This document shows, one piece after another, positions 1 through 7,331 of a stretch of DNA of 10,930 bases; position 1 is the stretch's first letter, and each line of letters opens with the position of its first letter. Below the pieces are notes generated by a model, which saw nothing but the letters and a program-made list of their open reading frames with translations, was not told the DNA's origin and ran no database searches. Source of the stretch: Chloroflexota bacterium (GTDB lineage: Bacteria > Chloroflexota > UBA6077); assembly GCA_021786215.1 (NCBI GenBank), contig JAJYNT010000411.1:1-10930 (forward strand), read 5' to 3'. The translations under genes and the position numbers were made by a program.

Positions 1-449
1 TGATCCCAGGAGAGGCCGGTGTCGGGGGAGGTGTCGAAGGGCCTGGGAGTCTGGCGGTAGGCAAGCAGCCAGTCGTCCTTGCCTTTGTCGTGCAGGGCAT
101 CGAAGGTGTTCAGGAACAAGACCTGTTTCGAGTCGGGCCGCCACTGGAAAACCACCTTCTGCATTGCCTGGGTGACGAACCCATCGTAATTGAAGCGTCT
201 TGAGACCGGATAGCCCAGGACGTTCGGGCCTCCCAGCTGCTGGAAGACGTCCCAGAATGGGATGCTGTTTTCGTTCGTGATGGAATAGCCGGTCTGAGTG
301 TTGCCAAGCGGCTGGCCGTTCGTCTGGGTGAAGAAGTGACCTCCGGGGATGTCGTAGTCGAGTACGCCGGGTGCAGCCCCCGCTGGAGCGGCCATCGCCA
401 GGATGGCAAGGGCGGAAGCGAGGGCAAGGAGCAACCGCAACTTTCTCAA
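1..449 (-). CDS. Secreted LGFP-like repeat protein, N-terminal part (C-terminus outside window)
   Basis: This is an exported protein of unknown function; 149 codons are visible and the frame runs off the left edge. The start is TTG at 449-447, preceded at 5 bases by a perfect AGGAGG (460-455). Residues 2-5 are basic (RKLR), residues 6-21 are a hydrophobic stretch, and AGA at 23-25 fits a signal peptidase I site, so export is well supported. The mature part has a module with PFWDVFQQLGG (64-74), LGYPVSRRF (78-86) and a glutamine-rich stretch ending in FQW (about 94-103). This resembles the LGFP-type repeats common in cell-surface and secreted proteins. In Chloroflexota, similar modules often sit beside peptidase, lysozyme or other surface domains, so the missing C-terminal part may hold the catalytic domain. 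It is transcribed away from greA from its own promoter. The coding call is firm; the family assignment comes from motif memory. Confidence 0.8.
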   Translation of the reverse strand, partial: MRKLRLLLALASALAILAMAAPAGAAPGVLDYDIPGGHFFTQTNGQPLGNTQTGYSITNENSIPFWDVFQQLGGPNVLGYPVSRRFNYDGFVTQAMQKVVFQWRPDSKQVLFLNTFDALHDKGKDDWLLAYRQTPRPFDTSPDTGLSWD

Positions 450-549
450 GGTCTCCTCCTACAGCTTCGGAAGTTTGGGGATGTGAGATGCCCAAGAGGT
501 CGAGCCGTCACCTGCGAATGCGCGGAGAGACTGCTACACAAAGACGGTC

Positions 550-569
550 TTCCCGGGTTAGGCCGGGAA
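550..569 (-). promoter_or_regulatory. Hairpin at the 5' end of the secreted-protein leader
   Basis: A perfect 7-bp inverted repeat, TTCCCGG/CCGGGAA, encloses a 6-base loop and starts about one base after the predicted transcription start near 570. It has no U-run, so it is unlikely to be a terminator. A 5'-end hairpin of this kind could protect the mRNA from decay. The function is inference. Confidence 0.4.
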
Positions 570-576
570 CGAGCCC

Positions 577-605
577 ATTATAGGTAGCGAAGCAGCTACT
601 GACAA
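577..605 (-). promoter_or_regulatory. Sigma70-type promoter of the secreted-protein gene
   Basis: Read on the minus strand there is TTGTCA (605-600), a 17-base spacer and a perfect TATAAT (582-577). Transcription would start near 570, giving a leader of about 120 bases. The spacer contains a small inverted repeat, GTAGC/GCTAC (599-595 and 588-584), which could be an operator. The promoter points away from greA. Confidence 0.7.
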
Positions 606-632
606 GCAGTTGAAGCCCTGGAACGCGATATT

Positions 633-648
633 CGTGCGTTTCCGCACG
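633..648. promoter_or_regulatory. Inverted repeat between divergent promoters, possible operator
   Basis: CGTGCG-TTTC-CGCACG is a perfect 6-bp inverted repeat with a 4-base centre. It lies 10 bases upstream of the greA -35 box and 27 bases upstream of the -35 box of the divergent gene. The position suits a regulator binding site acting on either promoter, but no regulator is encoded in the window. A chance palindrome in GC-rich DNA is possible. Confidence 0.3.
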
Positions 649-658
649 CGCCGCCCCC

Positions 659-687
659 TTTACAAAACGCTCTGCAACGCATATAAT
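659..687 (+). promoter_or_regulatory. Sigma70-type promoter of greA
   Basis: TTTACA (659-664, 5 of 6 matches to consensus), a spacer of exactly 17 bases and a perfect TATAAT (682-687). Transcription should start near 693-695, leaving a leader of about 109 bases before the greA start. It is the best promoter match in the window. Confidence 0.8.
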
Positions 688-701
688 ATAGTTGCTGTAA
701 C

Positions 702-734
702 AGACTGAGGGACCACCTGGCTCCCTCAGTCTTT
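702..734 (+). terminator. Terminator-like hairpin in the greA leader
   Basis: A perfect 11-bp stem (702-712 with 722-732) closes a 9-base loop. The downstream arm ends in UCU and runs on as UUACUAAUU. It begins about 8 bases after the predicted start of the greA transcript. As a terminator its U-run is weak, so partial termination or attenuation is more likely than a full stop. It cannot be an end signal for the neighbouring gene, which is transcribed away from it. It could also act as an mRNA stabiliser. Confidence 0.5.
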
Positions 735-802
735 ACTAATTCCCAGACCATTAGGCGATCCTCTGTCCCTGCACATCAGTGGACGCTAACAGGAGACTTG
801 AG

Positions 803-1270
803 GTGGAGAAGACTGTTTACCTCACGCAGGAAGGCTTGGCCAAGCTTGACGAGGAGCTAACCCACCTTCGCACAGTCCGCAGACATGAGGTAGCTGAACG
901 GATCCGTAAAGCCAAAGAGTTTACCAACACGGTGGACAACGCCGAGTACGACGATGCCAAGAACGAGCAGTCCTTCGTGGAGGGCCGGATCCAGGCTCTC
1001 GAACGGATGCTGGCCAACGCGGTCGTGATTGATGAGAAGGCCGCGCCCACGGACTACGTGCGGCTTGGCTCTCATGTAACCGTGACCGACTCCGATGGAG
1101 TGGAAGAGATCTATGCCATCGTGGGGTCAGCGGAGGCCGATCCGCTGCAGGGGAGGATCTCAAACGAATCCCCCATTGGGCGGGCGTTGCTGGGCCACAG
1201 GGTGGGAGAAACCATTTCGGTCATGGCTCCCGGTGGCAGTTTCGATCTCGTAATCAAGGCTGTCTCGTAG
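803..1270 (+). CDS. greA: Transcription elongation factor GreA
   Basis: GreA enters the secondary channel of RNA polymerase and stimulates cleavage of backtracked RNA, rescuing stalled complexes. The product is 155 residues, close to the usual 158. The start is GTG at 803, with AGGAG (791-795) 7 bases upstream; the protein then opens MEKTVYLTQEGLAKL as in the family. An in-frame GTG at 779 lacks a ribosome site. Residues about 1-75 form the coiled coil, with DNAEYDDAKNEQ (45-56) and VEGRI (59-63) clearly recognisable. Residues about 80-155 are the FKBP-like domain that holds the polymerase rim. At the catalytic tip the two acidic residues of E. coli GreA (D41, E44) correspond to N42 and D45 here, which may alter cleavage activity. 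The gene has its own strong promoter and a hairpin-bearing leader. Confidence 0.95.
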   Translation: MEKTVYLTQEGLAKLDEELTHLRTVRRHEVAERIRKAKEFTNTVDNAEYDDAKNEQSFVEGRIQALERMLANAVVIDEKAAPTDYVRLGSHVTVTDSDGVEEIYAIVGSAEADPLQGRISNESPIGRALLGHRVGETISVMAPGGSFDLVIKAVS

Positions 1271-1313
1271 GGGTGATCCCGGTGGTTGCGCGCGGCGCAT
1301 GCATGACTTGCCG

Positions 1314-1342
1314 TTGCCCGCGTGCGGGCGAGACGCCATAAT
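1314..1342 (+). promoter_or_regulatory. Probable lysS promoter
   Basis: TTGCCC (1314-1319, 4 of 6), a 17-base spacer and CATAAT (1337-1342, 5 of 6) lie in the greA-lysS gap. Transcription would start near 1349. The spacer overlaps the palindrome GCCCGC-GT-GCGGGC (1316-1329), which may be an operator or an unrelated hairpin. The match is moderate, and readthrough from greA is equally possible. Confidence 0.4.
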
Positions 1343-1355
1343 CTGGTGAGTCTCC

Positions 1356-1382
1356 GGAAAGGATGGCTGGACCATCCTTTCT
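1356..1382 (+). terminator. Hairpin in the greA-lysS gap (terminator or leader attenuator)
   Basis: AAAGGATGG (1358-1366) and CCATCCTTT (1372-1380) form a perfect 9-bp stem around a 5-base loop. It can extend to 11 bp with one further G-C pair and a G-U pair, and is followed by U-rich UUCUUC. It lies 86 bases after the greA stop and 19 bases before the lysS ribosome site. It could end greA transcripts or, if lysS is made from the promoter just upstream, act as a leader hairpin. The sequence does not decide between these. Confidence 0.45.
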
Positions 1383-1414
1383 TCATGAGAAGTGCGGATT
1401 GGAAGGTAGCTGGC

Positions 1415-2878
1415 TTGGACGAATTGTACGACCCCCTCGTCGAACAGCGAATAAAGAAGCTGAAGGAACTTCGCGCGTCGGGCATCAACCCGTATCCTTA
1501 CTGCTACGATCGCACCCACGTCGCGTCGGATCTAGTCGAGGGCTTCGAGCTGCTGGAGGGCACCGAGGTCCGAATAGCGGGCCGGCTGGTGAGTTCGCGG
1601 ATCATGGGGAAGGCGAGCTTCGCCCACCTGCTGGACCAATCCGGTCGGATTCAGATATACGTGAAGCGGGATCTGGTGGGTGACGACCAGTATTCACTCT
1701 TCAAGTCGCTGGATACGGGGGACTTCCTGGGAGTGACAGGTAAGCCATTCCGGACAAGGACGGGAGAGATCACCGTTGAAGTCGATGAGGTCGTTCTGCT
1801 GGCCAAGGCGCTACGTGGACTCCCGGAGAAATGGCACGGCCTGACAGACGTCGAGAAGCGATACCGCCAGCGGTACCTGGATCTGATCTCCAGCGAGGAA
1901 GTGCGGCGGGTGTTCCGGGTGCGCAGCCGGATGATCGACGCGATTCGACGGTATCTCGTGGAGCGCGACTTTCTGGAGGTGGAGACCCCCGTTCTCCAGC
2001 CGATCCATGGTGGCGCCGCTGCCAGGCCGTTCATGACCCATCACCACGCCCTGGATCGAGACCTCTACTTGAGGATTGCCCTGGAGCTTTACCTGAAGCG
2101 ATGCGTCATCGGAGGCTTCGAGAGGGTCTTCGAGATCGGTCGCAACTTCCGCAACGAAGGGATCTCCACCAGGCACAATCCCGAGTTCACCATGATGGAG
2201 CTGTACCAGGCCTACGCCGATTATGGGAACATCATGGATCTCGTGGAGCAGATGCTCTCCTGTGTGGCGGAACAGGTACTGGGTACGCACAAGATCGAGT
2301 TCGGTGGGAACAGCATCGATCTGCGGCCCCCGTGGCCCAGGGTAAAGATGCGGGACGCGGTCCGGATTGAGAGCGGCATCGACTACGAGGATTACCCCAC
2401 GGCGGAGACACTTCTCGACGCCATGCGGGGGATCGGGATGCACCCCGACCCGGGCAGCTCTCGCGCGAAGCTGATCGACATCCTTTTGAGCACCTACGTG
2501 GAACCCAAGCTGATCCAGCCCTCCTTCCTGGTGGATTATCCGATCGAGATGTCACCGCTCGCAAAGCGGAAGAGGGACGACCCGACGGTCGTGGAGCGGT
2601 TCGAGGCGTTCGTGGGGGGCATAGAGATTGCGAATGCCTTCAGTGAGCTTAATGATCCCCTGGAGCAGCGAGAGCGCTTCGTCCAGCAGTTGGCCGAGCG
2701 GGCAGCGGGCGATGAGGAGGCTCAGCCCATGGACGACGATTTCCTTCTGGCCCTCGAACACGGCATGCCGCCTACGGGCGGGCTGGGAGTAGGGATCGAC
2801 CGCCTAGTGATGCTGTTCACCGGGAACGCTTCCATTCGAGAAGTGATACTCTTCCCGCAACTGAGGACCAGGGAATAG
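1415..2878 (+). CDS. lysS: Lysyl-tRNA synthetase, class II
   Basis: The enzyme charges tRNA-Lys with lysine, using ATP. It has 487 residues from a TTG start at 1415, with GGAAGG (1401-1406) 8 bases upstream; the product opens MDELYDPLVEQRIKKL, the usual beginning of bacterial LysRS. The frame is open back to 1322, but the upstream ATG at 1385 and the start at 1322 would include promoter and hairpin sequence and have no good ribosome site. The N-terminal OB-fold (about 45-140) binds the anticodon. Motif 1 lies around FLEVETPVLQP, motif 2 is RNFRNEG (243-249), followed by a typical HNPEFTMMELYQAYADY, and motif 3 is GLGVGIDR (456-463). The C-terminus, SIREVILFPQLR, is canonical. The gene is complete and looks fully functional. 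The GH57 gene follows after 8 bases, so the two are probably co-transcribed. Confidence 0.97.
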   Translation: MDELYDPLVEQRIKKLKELRASGINPYPYCYDRTHVASDLVEGFELLEGTEVRIAGRLVSSRIMGKASFAHLLDQSGRIQIYVKRDLVGDDQYSLFKSLDTGDFLGVTGKPFRTRTGEITVEVDEVVLLAKALRGLPEKWHGLTDVEKRYRQRYLDLISSEEVRRVFRVRSRMIDAIRRYLVERDFLEVETPVLQPIHGGAAARPFMTHHHALDRDLYLRIALELYLKRCVIGGFERVFEIGRNFRNEGISTRHNPEFTMMELYQAYADYGNIMDLVEQMLSCVAEQVLGTHKIEFGGNSIDLRPPWPRVKMRDAVRIESGIDYEDYPTAETLLDAMRGIGMHPDPGSSRAKLIDILLSTYVEPKLIQPSFLVDYPIEMSPLAKRKRDDPTVVERFEAFVGGIEIANAFSELNDPLEQRERFVQQLAERAAGDEEAQPMDDDFLLALEHGMPPTGGLGVGIDRLVMLFTGNASIREVILFPQLRTRE

Positions 2879-2886
2879 GGTCTCCT

Positions 2887-5112
2887 ATGCAGCACCCTCT
2901 ATACGTTGCCTTCGTCTGGCACATGCATCAGCCGTACTATCTGGACGAGGACAGCGGGGAGTATCTTCTTCCCTGGGTCAGGCTCCACGCCACGAAGGAC
3001 TACCTCCACATGGCGGAGGTGTTGGAGGAATACCCCTCGGTCCACGCCACCTTCAACTTCGTTCCCTCCTTGCTGGAGCAGTTGCAGGGCTACGTCGACG
3101 GATCGGTCCTCGACAGGGCCTGGAAGGTGAGTTTGCAGGAACGGCTCTCCCAGGAGGAGAAGCGGTTCGTCGACACTCTCTTCTACAGCGTCAACAGGGA
3201 CAACTTCATCCGATCATACCCGCGCTACTGGCAGCTGCTGCGATTGAAGGAGGAGGCCGGGGGTGACCTGGACCTTCTGGGCGAAACCTACTGGCGCGAC
3301 CTGATCGCCTGGTTCAATCTGGCGTGGATCGACCCCACCTGGATCCAGCGAGACCCAGAGCTGAGGGCGCTGGTGGCTAAGGGTTCCCACTTCTCCCTGG
3401 AGGATGTGGGAACCATTCTTAACAGGCAACGGGATCTGATCTCTGTTACCCTTACCAGCTACCGGCGGCTGCAGCGCCGTGGTCAGGTGGAGCTGACCGC
3501 CTCCCCCTACTACCACCCTATCCTGCCCCTGCTGATAGACAGCAACTGCGCTCAGGAGCCGAGCCCCTGGCTCAGGCTGCCTGACGAGCGATTCCAGCGG
3601 CGAGAGGATGCCCTCGCGCAGTTGAGGCAGGCCGTGGAGTACCACGAGGCGATCTTCGAGCGTCCTCCGGCGGGCCTGTGGCCCTCCGAGGGCTCGGTGA
3701 GCCAGTCGCTGATCGAGCTGCTGAAGGAGTTGCCGGAGATTCGGTGGCTGGCGGCCGACGAGGCAATCCTCTCGCGGTCCCTGGCCAAGGGGATCGAAAG
3801 GAACGGGTGGGGATATCTCTCGGACCCGCGATTCCTCTATCAGCCCTACTGGGTCCGAGCGGGGGAGCACCGTGTGGCCATGGTGTTCCGCGATCACTAC
3901 CTCTCGGACCGCATAGGCTTCATGTACCAGGGGATGGGGGGACGGCAGGCGGCCGAGGATCTGATGTTTCGCTTCATCGCGATCCATGAGATGGTGAAAG
4001 ACGACACCGTACCCTATCTCGTCCCGATCATACTGGACGGCGAAAACTGCTGGGAGTACTACGAGCGAAACGGCGAGACCTTCCTCCGATCGCTGTATGA
4101 AATGCTCTCGATGGAGAGCAGGGTTCGGGCCGTGACTGTGTCCGACTATCTGAACCAGTTCCCACCTCGGCAGGAGATCTCCGCCCTGGCCACCGGCTCC
4201 TGGATCAACGGCAACCTGGAGACCTGGATCGGCGAGGACACCCAGAATCGCGGGTGGGAGTACCTGACTCGGACTCGTCGCGCGTTGTCCGATGCCATCG
4301 CGAGCGGCTCGGTGCCGGAGGAGTTGCTCGAGAAGGCCAGACGTAGCATGATGGCCGCCGAGGGGAGCGATTGGTTCTGGTGGTACTATAGCCACAACAT
4401 CTCCGACCAGGACGAGGTGTTCGATCGGTTGTTCCGACACTTCCTGGGCGGCGTGTACAGGGCACTGGGGGACACCGAACCGGGGTGGATCTCTATCCCA
4501 ATCATAAGCCAGATCCCCAAGCTCACAAGTCGCAGCCCAAGTGGCTACGTGCACCCCCCGCTACAACTGGAAGAGTCGCAGCCGGACGCATGGGCGCAAG
4601 CCGGATACGTGGAGCCGAAGGGCTCCACCGGGGCAATGCAGCAGGGCAGCGGTTTGCTGAAACGGCTATACTTTGGGTACGACGAACGCTCGCTCTTTGT
4701 CCGGCTTGAGTCCCACACCAGCCTGAAGGGCTACCTGGTGGAACTGTACGTGAGCCGAAGAGAGGGGAGTTCTCCCGACATATTGGAGAGTGGGGTTCGG
4801 CGCGCTGCCATGCTGCGGCCATCAACGGGGAGTGCCTCCAGGGAGATAAGCATCCGACCGGATGGACCATCAATAGAGTTGAGCCGATGGGAGGAGGGGA
4901 GCGGCTGGACCCGCATCCAGGGTCAACCGAAGGCAGTGGCCGACGACACCGTGGTGGAGGCCGCGGTGCCTATGGATGCCCTGGAGATCGAGCTTGGGAT
5001 GCCGGTTGGACTGTCGATCGTTGTCTTCAAGGACAACCTGGTGGTGCAGCGGCTACCCGAAGAGGACGAGATCGTCCTGGAGCTATCTCGGGTGGGCGTT
5101 GCCTCGAACTAA
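2887..5112 (+). CDS. GH57-family glycoside hydrolase / alpha-glucan-active enzyme
   Basis: A 741-residue protein of glycoside hydrolase family 57 (alpha-amylases, amylopullulanases and branching enzymes acting on alpha-glucans by a retaining mechanism). HMHQP (12-16) is the first conserved region. GLWPSEGSVS carries the probable nucleophile E268, and ILDGENCWEYY carries the probable acid/base D384; both sit in the expected order and spacing. After the catalytic barrel and helical region (to about 540), the last 180 residues are rich in predicted beta strands, with YFGYDERSLFVRLE near 607. This resembles the C-terminal domain of glucodextranase-like enzymes, a possible carbohydrate-binding module. 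There is no signal peptide, so it should act in the cytoplasm, for example on glycogen or maltodextrins. The ATG start has a weak GGG ribosome site overlapping the lysS stop region. Exact substrate and whether it hydrolyses or transfers cannot be read from sequence alone. Confidence 0.88.
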   Translation: MQHPLYVAFVWHMHQPYYLDEDSGEYLLPWVRLHATKDYLHMAEVLEEYPSVHATFNFVPSLLEQLQGYVDGSVLDRAWKVSLQERLSQEEKRFVDTLFYSVNRDNFIRSYPRYWQLLRLKEEAGGDLDLLGETYWRDLIAWFNLAWIDPTWIQRDPELRALVAKGSHFSLEDVGTILNRQRDLISVTLTSYRRLQRRGQVELTASPYYHPILPLLIDSNCAQEPSPWLRLPDERFQRREDALAQLRQAVEYHEAIFERPPAGLWPSEGSVSQSLIELLKELPEIRWLAADEAILSRSLAKGIERNGWGYLSDPRFLYQPYWVRAGEHRVAMVFRDHYLSDRIGFMYQGMGGRQAAEDLMFRFIAIHEMVKDDTVPYLVPIILDGENCWEYYERNGETFLRSLYEMLSMESRVRAVTVSDYLNQFPPRQEISALATGSWINGNLETWIGEDTQNRGWEYLTRTRRALSDAIASGSVPEELLEKARRSMMAAEGSDWFWWYYSHNISDQDEVFDRLFRHFLGGVYRALGDTEPGWISIPIISQIPKLTSRSPSGYVHPPLQLEESQPDAWAQAGYVEPKGSTGAMQQGSGLLKRLYFGYDERSLFVRLESHTSLKGYLVELYVSRREGSSPDILESGVRRAAMLRPSTGSASREISIRPDGPSIELSRWEEGSGWTRIQGQPKAVADDTVVEAAVPMDALEIELGMPVGLSIVVFKDNLVVQRLPEEDEIVLELSRVGVASN

Positions 5113-5168
5113 CTGCGAAGGTATCAGCAGAGGGAAGTAGGCTGCCGATGGCTCAACGAGAGGTGTGA

Positions 5169-6456
<1,288 letters not shown>

Positions 6457-6458
<2 letters not shown>

Positions 6459-6475
6459 GCGAGTGAAGCTCGCCT
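6457..6475 (+). terminator. Small hairpin at the serS stop codon, weak terminator candidate
   Basis: AGGCGAG (6457-6463) and CTCGCCT (6469-6475) form a perfect 7-bp stem with a 5-base loop, starting inside the serS stop codon. There is no U-run after it; its last base is the first base of the -35 box of the next promoter. It may slow readthrough or protect the 3' end, but is not a convincing intrinsic terminator. Confidence 0.3.
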
Positions 6476-6504
6476 TGACATCGGCATGATAGCCCGGCTA
6501 GAAT
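6475..6504 (+). promoter_or_regulatory. Promoter of the SRP RNA gene
   Basis: A perfect TTGACA (6475-6480), an 18-base spacer and TAGAAT (6499-6504, 5 of 6). The expected start, 7 bases after the -10 box, is G6511, which is exactly the first base of the terminal helix of the RNA. That agreement supports both calls. Confidence 0.8.
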
Positions 6505-6510
6505 CTATAT

Positions 6511-6785
6511 GGTCGTGCTAGACGGGGAACTAGCGGTGCCCTGTACCCGCAACCCGCTATAGCGGGGTCGAATTCCCGTTCGAGGCTCAGCGTTTTTCGA
6601 CCAGGGCTTGGCCCAGTGGCGTAGATGGCTTGGTCCTGCGCGGCGGAGACTCAGGAACCCCGTCAGATCCGGAAGGAAGCAGCGGTAACTGGCAATCTTC
6701 GGGTGCCGCAGGGCAACCTGGCCGGAGCAGGCTAGTCAGGCACCGTCGGGGGACCTGGGTCGACAACGGGTGCACGACCTTTCTT
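6511..6785 (+). ncRNA. ffs: Signal recognition particle RNA, long bacterial type
   Basis: This is the RNA scaffold of the signal recognition particle, which with Ffh brings ribosomes making membrane proteins to the membrane. The universal S-domain core is at about 6662-6688 (GTCAGATCCGGAAGGAAGC, then AGCGGTAA), with a GGAA tetraloop closed by CC/GG. The Alu-like 5' domain of the long, Bacillus-type form is also present: GCTAGACGGGGAACTAGCGG near 6517, GTGCCCTGTACCCGCAA near 6536 and CCGCTATAGCGGG after it. The ends pair perfectly, GGTCGTGC (6511-6518) with GCACGACC (6772-6779), followed by TTTCTTT, which fits a 3' end or termination signal. The length of about 270 bases fits the long form rather than the 4.5S form. 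The 5' end is set by promoter and helix; the exact 3' end is approximate. Confidence 0.95.
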
Positions 6786-6801
6786 TGAGTAAGAGACCAC
6801 G

Positions 6802-6836
6802 GGGCGGTGACCGCGGTGGCCACTGCCCTCTTGGTT
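6802..6836 (+). terminator. Probable terminator downstream of SRP RNA
   Basis: GGGCGGTG (6802-6809) pairs with CACTGCCC (6821-6828) over 8 bp including one G-U pair; the loop contains a self-complementary ACCGCGGT. It is followed by UCUUGGUUUCGUU, a broken U-run. AAGAG (6791-6795) can pair further out with CUCUU. It probably ends the SRP RNA transcript if the U-tract at 6780 does not. Confidence 0.5.
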
Positions 6837-6858
6837 TCGTTGGGCCGAGTGGCACCGT

Positions 6859-6879
6859 CGCCGAGTGGGTCGCTCGGCG
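6859..6879 (+). promoter_or_regulatory. GC-rich hairpin upstream of the small membrane protein gene
   Basis: CGCCGAG (6859-6865) and CTCGGCG (6873-6879) form a perfect 7-bp stem with a 7-base loop, 34 bases before the ATG at 6914. CCGAGTGG occurs twice nearby (6845-6852 and 6861-6868), so an alternative pairing with the first copy is possible. No U-run follows. It may be a leader structure; I cannot assign a role. No convincing promoter for the following gene was seen. Confidence 0.3.
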
Positions 6880-6913
6880 GGCCGATCGACTCATCTGCTC
6901 GGGAGACTGATAC

Positions 6914-7219
6914 ATGACCCTCTGGGTCGACATGGCTGTTGTGTTCCTTCTGAACGTGCCGTTTGGCTACTGGCGCGGCAACGTGAAGAAGCTTTCCCCG
7001 CAATGGCTCATGGCAGTCCACATCCCAGTGCTGCTTGCCATCCTGGTTCGCATACTCTCCCACCTTCCATTCGAGCCCCTCACCCTTGCGGCCATGGTGC
7101 TGGCCTTCTTCACCGGCCAGACCTCCGGCCAGCGGCTGAGGATGCCGCTGGCGATGCTGCTTTCAGTCCCTCTCAGTTCCTGGCTTCCGCTGGACCTGCT
7201 ACGGCTGATCTTCGACTGA
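6914..7219 (+). CDS. Small integral membrane protein, function unknown
   Basis: A 101-residue, very hydrophobic protein. The start ATG has GGGAG (6901-6905) 8 bases upstream. About four membrane segments can be drawn: roughly residues 3-17, 31-48, 55-72 and 77-98. The first loop, FGYWRGNVKKLSPQW (17-31), carries several basic residues and so is probably cytoplasmic. The pattern NVPFGYWR followed by KK, S and QW, then AVHIPV, recalls a conserved uncharacterised family of about 100 residues that I have seen in Chloroflexota and other environmental genomes; I cannot name it. There is no catalytic motif. The gene sits alone between SRP RNA and rsmA, 112 bases from the latter. It is probably a real gene, given length, ribosome site and membrane topology. 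Confidence 0.8.
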   Translation: MTLWVDMAVVFLLNVPFGYWRGNVKKLSPQWLMAVHIPVLLAILVRILSHLPFEPLTLAAMVLAFFTGQTSGQRLRMPLAMLLSVPLSSWLPLDLLRLIFD

Positions 7220-7331
7220 TCGGTTTTCCTCCTTCGCTGGTGAATCGCGGCCTTAGCGCTTCTACAAACTTCCTCGGGTCGAAGCTATCGTGGTAGGATT
7301 AGGGCGAGAACGACTAGGGGAGGCAGGGAGA

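Noticed and set aside
110..427. 105-codon open frame on the minus strand overlapping the secreted-protein gene
   Set aside because: The frame starting at TTG 449 has a perfect ribosome site, a signal peptide and a known repeat style; this frame is Ser/Arg/Pro-rich and lacks all of these.
779..802. Upstream GTG start for greA
   Set aside because: No ribosome site precedes it, and starting at 803 gives the family N-terminus with AGGAG at ideal spacing.
1271..1414. T-box riboswitch before lysS
   Set aside because: The gap is only 144 bases and lacks the conserved TGGNACCGCG box and a specifier stem; GGTGGTTGCGCGCG near 1281 is a superficial resemblance.
3214..4554. 446-codon open frame on the minus strand opposite the GH57 gene
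   Set aside because: It is antisense to a gene with clear family motifs, has no recognisable domain, and is explained by high GC and codon bias that removes stops from the opposite strand.
5148..5168. Six-codon leader peptide frame (MAQREV) ending just before serS
   Set aside because: It has no serine codons that would explain attenuation, its ribosome site is too far away, and so short a frame is expected by chance.
6459..6600. tRNA gene after serS (TTCGAGGC looked like a T-loop)
   Set aside because: The sequence belongs to the Alu-like domain of the SRP RNA, which accounts for the whole stretch.
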